Assembly: GCA_028282325.1 (NCBI GenBank)
Contig: JANQID010000048.1
Location: 22,302 to 86,301 of the forward strand
Length of the DNA: 64,000 bases
Reading direction: 5' to 3'
DNA from: Chloroflexaceae bacterium
Lineage (GTDB): Bacteria > Chloroflexota > Chloroflexia > Chloroflexales > Chloroflexaceae
Below, in pieces: positions 35,066 to 43,985 of the stretch. How positions within the stretch are numbered: the first letter of the stretch is position 1; every line of letters starts with the position of its first letter. Made by a program: the position numbers and the translations under genes. The notes under the pieces were generated by a model. It saw only the letters and a list, made by a program, of their open reading frames with translations, was not told the origin of the DNA and made no database searches.

Positions 35066-35911
35066 TTGGCAAAGCAAGATGAGAAACAACGTCTTCGCCG
35101 CCGATTGCAAGAATACGCGATCGAGCTGGCAACAACCAATCGTTGGGAAGATGCGATGGAAATTAACCGCAAAATCTTGACCATCGGTGAAGATCCGGAA
35201 ACTTATAATCGTCTCGGCAAAGCGCTTATGGAGCAAGGGAATTACGAAGAAGCGCACGACGCCTATCAGCAAACATTGCGCCTGAATCCGGTCAATACGA
35301 TTGCTCGCAAAAACCTAGCGCGTCTTGAATCGCTGCTCGCACGCGGCATCAAGCATAGCAACGTTGATCGCAGTTTACGCCAACAAGTTGACTTGCGCAT
35401 CTTTATTGCTGAAACTGGCAAGACTGCGCTTACTACTCTGGCCAACGTCACGCCCAGCCCAGTGATTGATGCCCTGATAACTGGCGAGAAAGTGGAGCTT
35501 CATGCTGAGGAGCGCAACGTCTTCGTCCTTGATGCCGAAGGGAATTATCTTGGTCGATTAGAACCGAAGCTTGGGCAACGATTGGTAGAACTGATACACG
35601 GTGGAAATCGGTATGTGGCTGCCATTGCGCAATCTGACCCACGCCAGGTGCGTATTTTGATCCGCGAAGTCTATCAAGATCCGAGTCAGCGCGGACGGCT
35701 CTCCTTCCCGGGTAAACTCGGCGAGAGCTTGCTCTATGTCTCAAGATTGCGTTATGATGAATATGTCGATGAAATTCTCGACGAAGAAGAGATAACCGAC
35801 GAAACTGATCAACTCGAAGAGGACAACATACCCGGCGGCGACGAAGAAGAAATCGGGCTGGAAGAGATTGAACAAGATAGCGGCGATGATGACGATGGCG
35901 CCGATGAGTAG
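35066..35911 (+). CDS. TPR-containing protein with acidic C-terminus
   Basis: The ~281-residue product has TPR-like helices in the first ~90 residues (IELATTNRWEDAMEINRKIL, YNRLGKALMEQGNYEEAHDA, YQQTLRLNP). A beta-rich middle follows (VFVLDAEGNYLGRLEPKLG), and a strongly acidic tail of ~45 residues rich in Asp and Glu. I place the start at TTG 35066 because AAGGAG lies six bases before it and MAKQDEK is a natural N-terminus; ATG 35042 has no SD. A hairpin terminator follows at 35938-35969. The partner is unknown; I recall similar proteins in other Chloroflexia. Confidence 0.8.
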   Translation: MAKQDEKQRLRRRLQEYAIELATTNRWEDAMEINRKILTIGEDPETYNRLGKALMEQGNYEEAHDAYQQTLRLNPVNTIARKNLARLESLLARGIKHSNVDRSLRQQVDLRIFIAETGKTALTTLANVTPSPVIDALITGEKVELHAEERNVFVLDAEGNYLGRLEPKLGQRLVELIHGGNRYVAAIAQSDPRQVRILIREVYQDPSQRGRLSFPGKLGESLLYVSRLRYDEYVDEILDEEEITDETDQLEEDNIPGGDEEEIGLEEIEQDSGDDDDGADE

Positions 35912-35937
35912 ATAGTATTCTCTAGCAACGCTTATGT

Positions 35938-35969
35938 GCAGCGAGGGCGTATGATAGCGTCCTTGCTGC
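35938..35969 (+). terminator. Hairpin terminator after the TPR gene
   Basis: GCAGCGAGGGCG (35938-35949) pairs with CGTCCTTGCTGC (35958-35969) with G-U wobbles and an 8-nt loop. An ATATTTTTAT stretch follows 12 bp later, so termination is plausible but not textbook. Confidence 0.55.
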
Positions 35970-36027
35970 AACATACCATAATATTTTTATGTGCCGATCC
36001 TACGATCCAGGTAGCACTGCTGTACTA

Positions 36028-36056
36028 TTGCCAGATCATCTCTCCAGAACTATACT
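36028..36056 (+). promoter_or_regulatory. Promoter of the small protein-AAA-TadA2 unit
   Basis: TTGCCA (36028-36033), a 17 bp spacer and TATACT (36051-36056): 5/6 matches to both boxes. The first gene starts 90 bp downstream. Confidence 0.6.
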
Positions 36057-36145
36057 TGATATATCATTACACCGCCTTTTCCCACTCAATTCACTCCCAC
36101 AACGCACACAAGCACATTTCACGACCATAACCCGGAGGATCGCAT

Positions 36146-36460
36146 ATGGAAATGCGCATTGATGATCGAGGGAAATTCTTTACACAACACATCACCAAGG
36201 AAACAGTCGAGACCTACATCCAGACCGCCAGACACACGATCATCGGTCAGATCCACGTGCGCCCGGATCAACGGCTCAAAGACGCGCTAAACGAAGAACA
36301 TGAAGAATTCTTGGCAGTCACTGACGCATCAGTCTATGACCTGCAAGGCGAACAACTTCTCTTCCAAAGCGGTTTTCTTATTATCTCGCACCAACATATT
36401 GAGTTTCTAAGTCCCGTAGAAGCCGTGCAGAAACCGACCCTGGCTTGCTTGCAGAAGTAA
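36146..36460 (+). CDS. Small DUF6812-like protein
   Basis: The 104-residue product has a beta-rich pattern: HTIIGQIHVRPDQRLKDALN, then EEFLAVTDASVYD and LIISHQHIEFLSP. This is what I recall of the DUF6812 family (an Sm-like small barrel, function unknown). The frame starts behind CCGGAGGA. It is the first gene of a unit with the AAA+ ATPase (13 bp downstream) and the second TadA, suggesting a regulatory or adaptor role for that pair (inference). Confidence 0.65.
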   Translation: MEMRIDDRGKFFTQHITKETVETYIQTARHTIIGQIHVRPDQRLKDALNEEHEEFLAVTDASVYDLQGEQLLFQSGFLIISHQHIEFLSPVEAVQKPTLACLQK

Positions 36461-36472
36461 AGAGGAACATTC

Positions 36473-37846
36473 ATGAACGTCCGCTTGCATACGTTTACAT
36501 CTTCCGATGATGCGAATCAGAACCAGGCCACATCGGCGTTTCCTGATATTCCCACACAACCAAACTCTATCGAAGAGACAGGGTTAGGCAAGGGTTTCTT
36601 GACCGATCTCGTCCTCAAGGTCATTTATTTTCAAGGCAGTATTACCGGCCAGCGCCTGGAAGAAACAATCAAGCTCCCCTTTCTCAATGTCATCGATAAG
36701 ATCTTAGATTTTCTCAAGCTTGAAGAATATGTTGACATTACGGGAGCCGAGGGCGGTTTCAGCGAACGTTCGTTTCAGTATGTCATCACGAACAGAGGGC
36801 GCGCAAAAGTTCAGGAAGTTTTGGATCGAAACCAGTATGCAGGCCCCGCGCCAGTGCCGCTCCAAAACTATATCGAAATGGTCAAGCAGCAACAAATTGG
36901 TGACATCGTTGTCGATCAAGCGGCAATACGTGATGCCTTCAAACATCTGGTGGTCAACGATCGAATGCTCGATAAAATTGGTCCAGCGGCAAACTCTGCA
37001 CGATCCCTCTTTCTCTATGGACCTCCCGGCAACGGAAAAACAACGATTGCCGAAGGCATTGCCCACCTTCTGTCGGGCCATGTTTTAATTCCGTACACCG
37101 TCGAAATCGACGGCCAGATCATCAAAATCTTTGATCCGCTTAATCACAAAGTGATCGTTCAGAACGAGGTTACGCCGTTAGAAGCTGCTGGTCCGTTTGG
37201 CGCAGCGCCGCAGACGACGGACAATACTCCTGACGCGCGCTGGATTGTCTGCAAACGCCCCCAGGTGGTTGTCGGCGGCGAGTTGATCCTTGAGCAACTT
37301 GAGCTGATCTTCGACCCGATTGCAAAAATTTATGAAGCGCCGTTTCAGCTAAAAGCCAACGGCGGTTTGTTCTTGATCGATGACTTTGGCCGCCAGAAAT
37401 GCCGCCCGCAAGATTTGCTCAACCGTTGGATCGTCCCGCTTGAGAAGCGCATAGATTATCTGGCGCTTCAGACCGGCAAGAAGCTTGCGGTTCCGTTTGA
37501 TGTATTAATCGTCTTCTCTACCAATCTCTCGCCGAAGGATCTGGTAGATGATGCGTTTTTGCGTCGTATTCGTCACAAAATCGAGGTTCCTAATCCCTCG
37601 CCAAATGAGTTTCGCGAGATTTTTAAACTGGTCTGCAAAGCCAAGAAAATCCCTTACAGCGATGAAGGTTTGCGTTATTTGATACAAGAGCATTATATGA
37701 AAACTGGTCGTGAGCTCCGTTCATGCCACCCGCGCGATCTATGCGACCAGGTTCTCGATGAAGCCAAGTATCGCGGAATGCCGCCGTCGCTCAACAAAGA
37801 CTTGATTGATCGCGCCTGTGAAGCGTATTTTGTAAAGCTGGCCTGA
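36473..37846 (+). CDS. AAA+ ATPase with N-terminal winged helix, beside TadA copy 2
   Basis: The 457-residue product has a winged-helix-like N-terminus (about residues 40-125: VLKVIYFQGSITGQRLEE). An AAA+ core follows: Walker A LYGPPGNGKTT (about 181-191), Walker B GGLFLIDDFGRQ (about 300), sensor 1 VFSTNLSP, arginine finger in FLRRIRHK. The C-terminal lid is short. It lies 13 bp after the small DUF6812-like gene and 95 bp before tadA copy 2. I recall related ATPases near Tad loci in Chloroflexota. Substrate and role are unknown. Confidence 0.82.
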   Translation: MNVRLHTFTSSDDANQNQATSAFPDIPTQPNSIEETGLGKGFLTDLVLKVIYFQGSITGQRLEETIKLPFLNVIDKILDFLKLEEYVDITGAEGGFSERSFQYVITNRGRAKVQEVLDRNQYAGPAPVPLQNYIEMVKQQQIGDIVVDQAAIRDAFKHLVVNDRMLDKIGPAANSARSLFLYGPPGNGKTTIAEGIAHLLSGHVLIPYTVEIDGQIIKIFDPLNHKVIVQNEVTPLEAAGPFGAAPQTTDNTPDARWIVCKRPQVVVGGELILEQLELIFDPIAKIYEAPFQLKANGGLFLIDDFGRQKCRPQDLLNRWIVPLEKRIDYLALQTGKKLAVPFDVLIVFSTNLSPKDLVDDAFLRRIRHKIEVPNPSPNEFREIFKLVCKAKKIPYSDEGLRYLIQEHYMKTGRELRSCHPRDLCDQVLDEAKYRGMPPSLNKDLIDRACEAYFVKLA

Positions 37847-37941
37847 TACCGACGAACTATAGCCGGTTCTATTCCTTGCTGCGTCATCGCAAAGGCAAAG
37901 CATAGATATAAACTATAGCCTACGTTCTTGAGGAGGAAGCA

Positions 37942-39441
37942 ATGTCATTGTTGAAACGTCTGGGAAGTTCGCCAGCGCCTCAACCGCAAGACAGCGCATC
38001 GAACCAACCATCGGCCGCATCAAAGCCTGTTGCCCCTCCGCCGCCGGCAAACACGCCCCAGGAGCCGATCGCCCGTGAGCAACCGACGGATCTGCCTCCC
38101 CCCGCCGCGCATCTAAGCGAACAAACAGTGTCAGCTACGCCATCTGACGCTGCCGCAACAGACAAATTGCTTGAGCTTTCACTCTGGATCGCCGATCGCA
38201 TTCAGGCATCGCTTGGCTCGCAGACCCAGCTTAAGCCATTACCAGAAACTGAGCGTCTGTTGCAAGAGCGCTTCGCCAAAATCTATCATCAGGCGAACAC
38301 GCGCCTGCCAGACTCACAAGTGAAGCAATTGTTCGCCCTGGTTTACGATGAAATGACCGGCTTCGGGCCAATTCAACAACTTCTGAATGAAGACACCGTC
38401 TCTGAAGTGATGGTCAATGGCCCTGACAAGGTATACATTGAGCAAAAAGGCAAGCTGAAGCTGTCCTCCGTTCAATTTGCAAACGATGATCACGTTCTCA
38501 AGGTTATTGATCGGATTATCCGCCCTTTGGGAAGGCGCATCGATCGCAAATGGCCGATGGTTGATGCACGTTTGCCCGATGGAAGCCGCGTGAATGCGAT
38601 CATTCCTCCATGTGCTATTGATGGCTCAACAATCACAATACGCAAGTTCAGCAAAAATAAACTCAAAGTCGATGATCTCATTCGATTCGGCTCACTCACT
38701 CCCGAAATGGCTGAGTTTCTCCGCGCCTGCGTTGTAAGTCGTTTGAATATCGTGGTTGCAGGCGGCACCGGCTCAGGTAAAACAACCCTGCTCAACGTAC
38801 TCTCGAATTTCATCCCCGACGATGAACGCATTGTTACCATTGAAGACAGCGCCGAACTTCAACTGGCGCAGGATCACGTCGTTCGACTGGAAGCCAAGCC
38901 GGCTGAACTGGACGGCACCGGACGAGTAGCCATTCGCGATCTGGTTATCAACTCACTGCGTATGCGTCCAGAGCGCGTCGTCATTGGCGAATGTCGCGGC
39001 GGCGAAACGCTGGATATGCTCCAGGCGATGAATACTGGTCATGACGGCTCGCTTACCACACTCCACGCCAACACTCCCCGCGATGCCATCGCCCGCATGG
39101 AAACGATGTCGATGATGGCAGGTATGGATATGCCCATAGAAGTCATCCGAGAACAGATCGCATCCGCCGTCGATTTGATCGTGCAACAGACTCGCCTTGA
39201 AGATGGGCAACGCAAAATATCCTATATCACCGAAGTCCAAGGCATGGAAGGCAATACAGTCGTTCTTCAGGACATTTTCAAGCTTGAGATCCTGGGAAAG
39301 ACGCCCGAAGGCAAACTCAATTGCGAACTACGACCCACCGGCGTGCGCCCGCGCTTTACGCCGCGTCTCGAAGCCCGCGGCTTCAAGCTGGCTGCAAATA
39401 TCTTTGGCGCTCAGATACCCGGACAACGCGGACGTTGGTAA
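37942..39441 (+). CDS. Tad secretion ATPase TadA/CpaF (copy 2)
   Basis: The 499-residue product is a clear paralogue of the 22166-23575 ATPase: the same SEVMVNGPDKVYIEQKGKL, Walker [26 protein letters not shown] and TTLHANTPRDA. It differs by a Pro/Ala-rich N-terminal linker of about 60 residues (residues 8-70). GAGGAGG supports ATG 37942. No platform genes tadB/tadC accompany it, so it may drive a different set of pilin-like substrates through the same platform, or a distant one (inference). Confidence 0.93.
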   Translation: MSLLKRLGSSPAPQPQDSASNQPSAASKPVAPPPPANTPQEPIAREQPTDLPPPAAHLSEQTVSATPSDAAATDKLLELSLWIADRIQASLGSQTQLKPLPETERLLQERFAKIYHQANTRLPDSQVKQLFALVYDEMTGFGPIQQLLNEDTVSEVMVNGPDKVYIEQKGKLKLSSVQFANDDHVLKVIDRIIRPLGRRIDRKWPMVDARLPDGSRVNAIIPPCAIDGSTITIRKFSKNKLKVDDLIRFGSLTPEMAEFLRACVVSRLNIVVAGGTGSGKTTLLNVLSNFIPDDERIVTIEDSAELQLAQDHVVRLEAKPAELDGTGRVAIRDLVINSLRMRPERVVIGECRGGETLDMLQAMNTGHDGSLTTLHANTPRDAIARMETMSMMAGMDMPIEVIREQIASAVDLIVQQTRLEDGQRKISYITEVQGMEGNTVVLQDIFKLEILGKTPEGKLNCELRPTGVRPRFTPRLEARGFKLAANIFGAQIPGQRGRW

Positions 39442-39485
39442 GCTTGGCGAGCATATTTCACTCACGTCAGTTACGTAACCATAAT

Positions 39486-41012
39486 ATGGACGATACCACA
39501 ATCATCGTTGGAGCTGGTTTGGGTGGTCTATCGGCTGCAATTCATCTGGCAATTCAGGGTCAGCGAGTTATCGTCTTCGAGAAAAATGAGCGTGTTGGCG
39601 GCAAGCTCAATATCGTCCAGGAAGCAAGATATATATTTGATACCGGTCCATCGCTCTTAACAATGCCGTGGACCATTCGCGAGACGTTCACCGCTGCGGG
39701 GCGCAACGTTGAAGACTATCTTGAACTACTCCCGGTTGAACCGACGTGCCGCTACTTCTGGCCTGACAACACGCAATTCAATGCCTGGCAACAACTCCCT
39801 CTGTTAACCCAAGAGATCGCGCGTCTCGAACCGGCAGACGTTTTGGGGATGTTTCGCTTCCTGCATTACTCTGCTCAGATCTACGATATTGTCGCTGATG
39901 CCTTCCTGCTACGTCCCTTCGATGGCATGCGCGATCTGATTACCCCAGACCTGGTGAGTAAGGGATGGAAGATAGATGCATTCCGCAGCGTGGATACAGC
40001 AGTGCGAAGTTTCTTCCGCAGCCCCTATCTCCAACAGATTTTCAACCGCTATGCGACCTACAACGGTTCATCACCATACCTCTCGCCTGCAACCTTCAAT
40101 GTCATCGCCTATATCGAATTCACCGAAGGCGGATGGTACATTCGCGGCGGTATGTACGAACTCGGTCGCGCCCTTCTGCGCCTGAGTCAGGAGTTGGGCG
40201 TTGAAGTGCATACCCAGACCGAGGTGCGCTCGCTGATCAATGAACAAGGTATCGCTCGCGGAGTCCGGCTGTCAAATGGCAAGCAAATCGAGGCTGCACA
40301 GGTCGTCGTAAACGCCGATCCACGTTACACGTATGCAGGCATATCTCGACGCTCTCATCAACTCCATCACGCAGATCAGCCGCTCCTCGCCGGATCGCCG
40401 CGCATCGCCAGACAGATGACACGGTTGGAGCCCTCGTGCGCAGGTTTTATTATACTTCTAGGCATTAATCGTACGTACGAACAACTTGCGCACCACAACA
40501 TTTTTTTCAGCCAGGACTATCCGCGTGAATTTGCCGCAATTTTTGCAAAAGGCGTGCCGGCGCCCGACCCGACTGTTTATGTGTGCAACACCAGTCTGAC
40601 CGATCCACACCACGCGCCGCCGGGCCACTCAAACATGTTTATCCTGGTCAATGCACCAACACTCAATGCACGGGTCAATTGGGATCGAGAGGTCGGCAAT
40701 TACCGTGATGTCATTCTGCGCAAACTCGAGCGGATGGGGTTGTCCGATCTGCGCCGACACATCGTATACGAACAGATAATCACGCCCGCCGATTTCGAGG
40801 CTCGCTATAACGCAGTGGGCGGCGCTATATATGGCCTCGCCTCGAACAGTCGCTTTGCCGCTTTTCTCCGCCCGCCTCTGCGCGCACGCGATACAAAACG
40901 CCTCTACTTCGTTGGCGGGGGCACACATCCCGGCGGAGGGATTCCTCTTGCTTTACTTTCCGGTAAAGCTGTTGCTGAACGGATCAAGCAGGACAGCCAT
41001 CGTATCAAGTAG
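39486..41012 (+). CDS. CrtI-family phytoene/carotenoid desaturase
   Basis: The 508-residue FAD-dependent product starts MDDTTIIVGAGLGGLSAAIH (dinucleotide-binding GxGxxG) with EKNERVGGKLN. It ends with the CrtI C-terminal YFVGGGTHPGGGIPLAL. Such enzymes desaturate phytoene or later carotenoids; the exact step (CrtI, CrtD, CrtN or a CrtO-type ketolase) cannot be told by eye. The start at ATG 39486 is set by the fold; a longer in-frame start overlaps tadA copy 2 and is rejected. No other carotenoid gene is adjacent. It follows tadA2 by 44 bp. Confidence 0.88.
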   Translation: MDDTTIIVGAGLGGLSAAIHLAIQGQRVIVFEKNERVGGKLNIVQEARYIFDTGPSLLTMPWTIRETFTAAGRNVEDYLELLPVEPTCRYFWPDNTQFNAWQQLPLLTQEIARLEPADVLGMFRFLHYSAQIYDIVADAFLLRPFDGMRDLITPDLVSKGWKIDAFRSVDTAVRSFFRSPYLQQIFNRYATYNGSSPYLSPATFNVIAYIEFTEGGWYIRGGMYELGRALLRLSQELGVEVHTQTEVRSLINEQGIARGVRLSNGKQIEAAQVVVNADPRYTYAGISRRSHQLHHADQPLLAGSPRIARQMTRLEPSCAGFIILLGINRTYEQLAHHNIFFSQDYPREFAAIFAKGVPAPDPTVYVCNTSLTDPHHAPPGHSNMFILVNAPTLNARVNWDREVGNYRDVILRKLERMGLSDLRRHIVYEQIITPADFEARYNAVGGAIYGLASNSRFAAFLRPPLRARDTKRLYFVGGGTHPGGGIPLALLSGKAVAERIKQDSHRIK

Positions 41013-41141
41013 TCAGTTTGAAACGATCATATCTCTTACGACTGAAACACTGTATTATCAGATCTTATAGCATCAGTACCCTGCACTGTGCATAGATTCG
41101 GTGCAATTCTTTAATATTATCGTCAAGTATCGATAAGCGTC

Positions 41142-41170
41142 TTGATCATCCTCAGCCTGCATGCTATGCT
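41142..41170 (+). promoter_or_regulatory. Promoter at the head of the candidate ncRNA
   Basis: TTGATC (41142-41147), a 17 bp spacer and TATGCT (41165-41170): 4/6 matches to each box. Transcription would start near 41177. It faces no coding gene, only the structured region that follows. Confidence 0.5.
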
Positions 41171-41176
41171 ATTGCC

Positions 41177-41670
41177 GTAACCTCAAGAGCAGCGCAACGT
41201 GAAAGGACTATTTGACAGTCGAAAGGCAGCCGGAACTCTGCAAGCGGCGTACCCTAATTTAGCATGATTATTTGAGGGACGATCGTAAGTTAGGAAAAAA
41301 TGACAACATAAGGTTGTTGTCAAGGAAACTAACAAGCAAGCGCCAGATTTCTGAAGGAGAAATCGGATGCTCTGCAAGTGGAAGGAAGGTTATTTCGTAG
41401 GAAAGCCGAGATCGCGGACAGATGATGTATAGCTGCGAGACGAGCGAAGCCTGGATGTAAAAGCTGGCGCAATAACGGTGTATTGTATGCAGAGCGACAG
41501 TCTGGGATACTGCGAGACAAGTAAATTGTCAAAAAAGCGAGTAACGGCGCATGCTCTTGAGGAGCCTCTACGACGTTCTTTCCTCCATCGCCCCGGCGAA
41601 ATTAAAAAGTAAGGTGTACTCTCTTAAGCCGATGGCTGAAGGTGATGTATAGGCATCATCTTCAGCCATC
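41177..41670 (+). ncRNA. Candidate structured non-coding RNA (unidentified)
   Basis: The 0.7 kb gap between the convergent crtI-type and fabD genes holds no credible frame. It folds into many short helices on the plus strand. Seen pairs are CCTAATTT/AAGTTAGG (41253-41260 with 41287-41294), TGACAAC/GTTGTCA (41301-41307 with 41316-41322), and a long-range GCGCCAG/CTGGCGC (41340-41346 with 41464-41470). Inside and beyond this are ATTTCT/AGAAAT (41347-41352 with 41358-41363), AATA/TATT (41471-41474 with 41481-41484), GCAG/CTGC (41489-41492 with 41510-41513), and GACAA/TTGTC (41516-41520 with 41526-41530). CTCTGCAAG and CTGCGAGAC each occur twice, and purine-rich GGAA/GAAA linkers are frequent. 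A promoter precedes it and a 17 bp hairpin ends it. It lacks the landmarks of RNase P, tmRNA, SRP and 6S RNA. An orphan HEARO/omega-RNA-type element is one untested possibility. Confidence 0.5.
41631..41670 (+). terminator. Strong hairpin terminator between convergent genes
   Basis: A 17 bp stem (41631-41647 with 41654-41670) with a 6-nt loop. The single non-Watson-Crick pair is G-U if read on the plus strand but A-C on the minus strand, so the hairpin seems selected in plus-strand RNA. ATTATATT follows. It can shield fabD from read-through of the region upstream. Confidence 0.7.
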
Positions 41671-41709
41671 ATTATATTGCGTATTGCGCAGCCAGGCTTC
41701 AACATCCCC

Positions 41710-42654
41710 CTACGATTCGAACTTTGCGACAAACTCTCGCACCTCCTCAAGAGTTCCCGCATTGACCACCTGAACATCTGGAGCTATGCGTCTGATCAGA
41801 CCACTCAATACACGCCCAGCCCCCAATTCAACGAATGTTGACACACCCCACTCGACCATATTCCGCACTGATGCAGTCCAATACACTGGCGCAATAATCT
41901 GGTCAATTAATTCACGCTGAAGCGCACCAGCGCCTGAGATTGGCTCAGCCGTAATGTTAGATATCAGCGGAATTTGCATATCACCGATCGCAGCCGACTT
42001 CAGCTCTTCAGCCATACCCGCCGCCGCATGCGACATTAACGGCGAATGAAAGGCAGCGCTAACTTTGAGCGGAACCACACGCTTCGCACCGCGATCTTTG
42101 GCCTGCACGCTCGCTCGCTCAACGGCTTCCACATCTCCACTGATAACCAGCTGATCAGGCGCATTGTAATTCGCCACCACCACGCGGCTCGAAGACGTTT
42201 CGGATACCTCCTGGCATATATCAACCAATTGTTGCTCGTTCAGACCAATAATCGCAGCCATCATGCCTTCGGTAGCGAGGGCCATCAACTCGCCACGACG
42301 ACGAACCAGCCGAACCGCCGTCGCGAAATCAAATGCACCGCCAGCCAGCATAGCCGAATATTCCCCCAGGCTATGGCCGGCGACAAATCGCGGCTGCGCC
42401 ATTATTGCGCCGTTGCTCAACGCCTCGACAGTGCGTAGTACAGCTGCGCTCATCGTGAGCAACGCCGGCTGCACATTTTCCGCTGCCATTAAGAAATCAT
42501 CGGGACCTTCAAAGCAAAGCCGTGCAATGTCAAAATCAAGCACATCGCTTGCCTGATCAAAAACAGCACGCGCTTCGGGAACATGCTGATACAAATCAAG
42601 CCCCATCGCAACGCTCTGCGAGCCCTGGCCAGGAAAAACCCATGCAACAGTCAT
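41710..42654 (-). CDS. fabD: Malonyl-CoA:ACP transacylase
   Basis: FabD loads malonyl groups onto ACP for fatty acid synthesis. The 314-residue product has WVFPGQGSQSVAMG near the start, the nucleophilic serine in GHSLGEYSAML (about residue 92), and the catalytic His in FHSPLM (about 200). CAGGTGAG upstream fixes ATG 42654 over a GTG at 42663. It follows fabH by about 36 bp. acpP and fabF are not in this window. Confidence 0.95.
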   Translation of the reverse strand: MTVAWVFPGQGSQSVAMGLDLYQHVPEARAVFDQASDVLDFDIARLCFEGPDDFLMAAENVQPALLTMSAAVLRTVEALSNGAIMAQPRFVAGHSLGEYSAMLAGGAFDFATAVRLVRRRGELMALATEGMMAAIIGLNEQQLVDICQEVSETSSSRVVVANYNAPDQLVISGDVEAVERASVQAKDRGAKRVVPLKVSAAFHSPLMSHAAAGMAEELKSAAIGDMQIPLISNITAEPISGAGALQRELIDQIIAPVYWTASVRNMVEWGVSTFVELGAGRVLSGLIRRIAPDVQVVNAGTLEEVREFVAKFES

Positions 42655-42690
42655 CAATCTCACCTGCCAATCCGCAATACCGAGGTGCGC

Positions 42691-43686
42691 TCAGGGTTCC
42701 CTTCCCCAGCGCACTATGCCAGAAGCCCAGGTTAGCCCGCCGCCAAACGCTGTCAGCAAAATATGATCGCCATCCTCTAGACGACTATGCTCAACAGCTT
42801 CAAACAGAGCGATTGGAACTGAGGCTGCCGACGTATTGCCATAACGATCAAGGTTAAGAACTACTCGATCCATCGGCACCCCAAGCCGCTTCGCAGTTGC
42901 TTCAATGATTCGTTGATTCGCCTGATGAGGGATTACCAGCTTGATATCAGCAATTGTCAAACCGGCGTCAGCAACCGCCTGTAAAGACGACTCACTCATC
43001 TCCCGCACGGCATGCTTGTAGATTTCTCGTCCGTTCATATACACATACTGCCGCCCCTGGTCAAGCAACTCCGGAGTAATAGGCATACGTGTACCGCAAG
43101 CATCAACCGCCATCAAGTCCTCGCCGGCGCCGGAAGCGCCTAATACCGAGGAGATGAGCCCCAGCGGCTGCTCACTACGACGCAAAATAACGGCGCCGGC
43201 GCCATCGCCGAAGAGCACGCACGTATTGCGATCGCTCCAGTTGATATAGTGAGTAAAAATATCCGCGCCAATGAGCAAGACGGTATGATTCGCACCGCTA
43301 CGGATCATTGCCGTAGCAACACTCAATCCATAAACAAAACCGCTGCAAGCCGCTCCAACATCAAACGCTCCTCCGTGACGAATGCCCAGGTTCGCCTGTA
43401 CTGCACAAGATGTGGCCGGAAATGGGCGATCCGGAGTGCAGGTGGCAACAAGAACAAGATCTATATCATCTGGTGCAATTCCTGCCCGCTCGATCGCTTG
43501 CCTCCCGGCGCGCGTCGCCAACACCGAGGTATATTCGTCAGAGCCGGCGATGCGCCGCTCAGCGATACCTGTTCGCGTACGAATCCACTCGTCGGACGTA
43601 TCCACCATACGTTCGAGATCGGCATTGGTAAACACACGCTCAGGAACTGCCATACCCCAGCCAATAATTGATGCGTAGCATTGCAT
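42691..43686 (-). CDS. fabH: 3-oxoacyl-ACP synthase III (FabH)
   Basis: FabH condenses acetyl-CoA (or branched acyl-CoA) with malonyl-ACP to start fatty acid synthesis. The 331-residue product has the DTSDEWIRTRTGI signature (about 29-41), catalytic Cys in AACSGFVYGL (about 114), His in IPHQANQR, and Asn in YGNTSAAS. It sits between rpmF and fabD, the common fab order. A strong terminator (43715-43755) lies just upstream, so fabH may start from its own weak promoter or by read-through. Confidence 0.96.
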   Translation of the reverse strand: MQCYASIIGWGMAVPERVFTNADLERMVDTSDEWIRTRTGIAERRIAGSDEYTSVLATRAGRQAIERAGIAPDDIDLVLVATCTPDRPFPATSCAVQANLGIRHGGAFDVGAACSGFVYGLSVATAMIRSGANHTVLLIGADIFTHYINWSDRNTCVLFGDGAGAVILRRSEQPLGLISSVLGASGAGEDLMAVDACGTRMPITPELLDQGRQYVYMNGREIYKHAVREMSESSLQAVADAGLTIADIKLVIPHQANQRIIEATAKRLGVPMDRVVLNLDRYGNTSAASVPIALFEAVEHSRLEDGDHILLTAFGGGLTWASGIVRWGREP

Positions 43687-43714
43687 AGCTTATCTCGCTG
43701 CTCGTTTTTGGCAC

Positions 43715-43755
43715 AAAAAAGGGCTATTGACCACATCTTCCTTCGCCAATAACCC
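43715..43755 (-). terminator. Rho-independent terminator after rpmF
   Basis: On the minus strand GGGTTATTG pairs with CAATAGCCC (43747-43755 with 43721-43729; one G-U) around a 17-nt loop, followed by TTTTTT (43715-43720). It lies 18 bp past the rpmF stop, between rpmF and fabH. Confidence 0.8.
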
Positions 43756-43772
43756 GGTTTCGAACAATATTG

Positions 43773-43970
43773 CTACTCGTTGGTGGTTTCTTCTTCACGC
43801 CGTAGCACCTGTCGGCCTTTATACGAGCCACAATCTTTACACACGCGATGAGCGCGCATCAAGTTGCCGCACTGTGGGCAGATGACAAGCGTCGGGGCGT
43901 CAAGCCGCAAGTGTTGGCGGCGATTGCCACGTTGATGTCGAGAAACTTTACGTTTTGGCAACGCTCCCAT
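43773..43970 (-). CDS. rpmF: Ribosomal protein bL32
   Basis: The 65-residue product starts MGALPKRKVSRHQRG and has a C-type zinc site: CPQC and CKDC (about 31-34 and 46-49). ATG 43970 is chosen over ATG 43979 because AGGAG is ten bases before it and only one base before the other. It follows the DUF177 gene closely, the classical DUF177-rpmF pair. Confidence 0.96.
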   Translation of the reverse strand: MGALPKRKVSRHQRGNRRQHLRLDAPTLVICPQCGNLMRAHRVCKDCGSYKGRQVLRREEETTNE

Positions 43971-43985
43971 AATACACATTCTCCT

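Noticed and set aside
39321..39485. N-terminal extension of the CrtI-family frame overlapping tadA copy 2
   Set aside because: The FAD-binding motif starts at ATG 39486; the extension is arginine-rich shadow sequence of tadA2 and has no SD.
41183..41532. Two short minus-strand frames (64 and 67 codons) in the intergenic region
   Set aside because: They overlap each other, have no SD and odd composition; the region fits a structured RNA better.
41177..41670. RNase P RNA, tmRNA or 6S RNA
   Set aside because: The conserved GAGGAAAGTCC/ACAGAA blocks of RNase P, the tRNA-like ends and tag frame of tmRNA, and the single long rod with a central bubble of 6S RNA are not seen.
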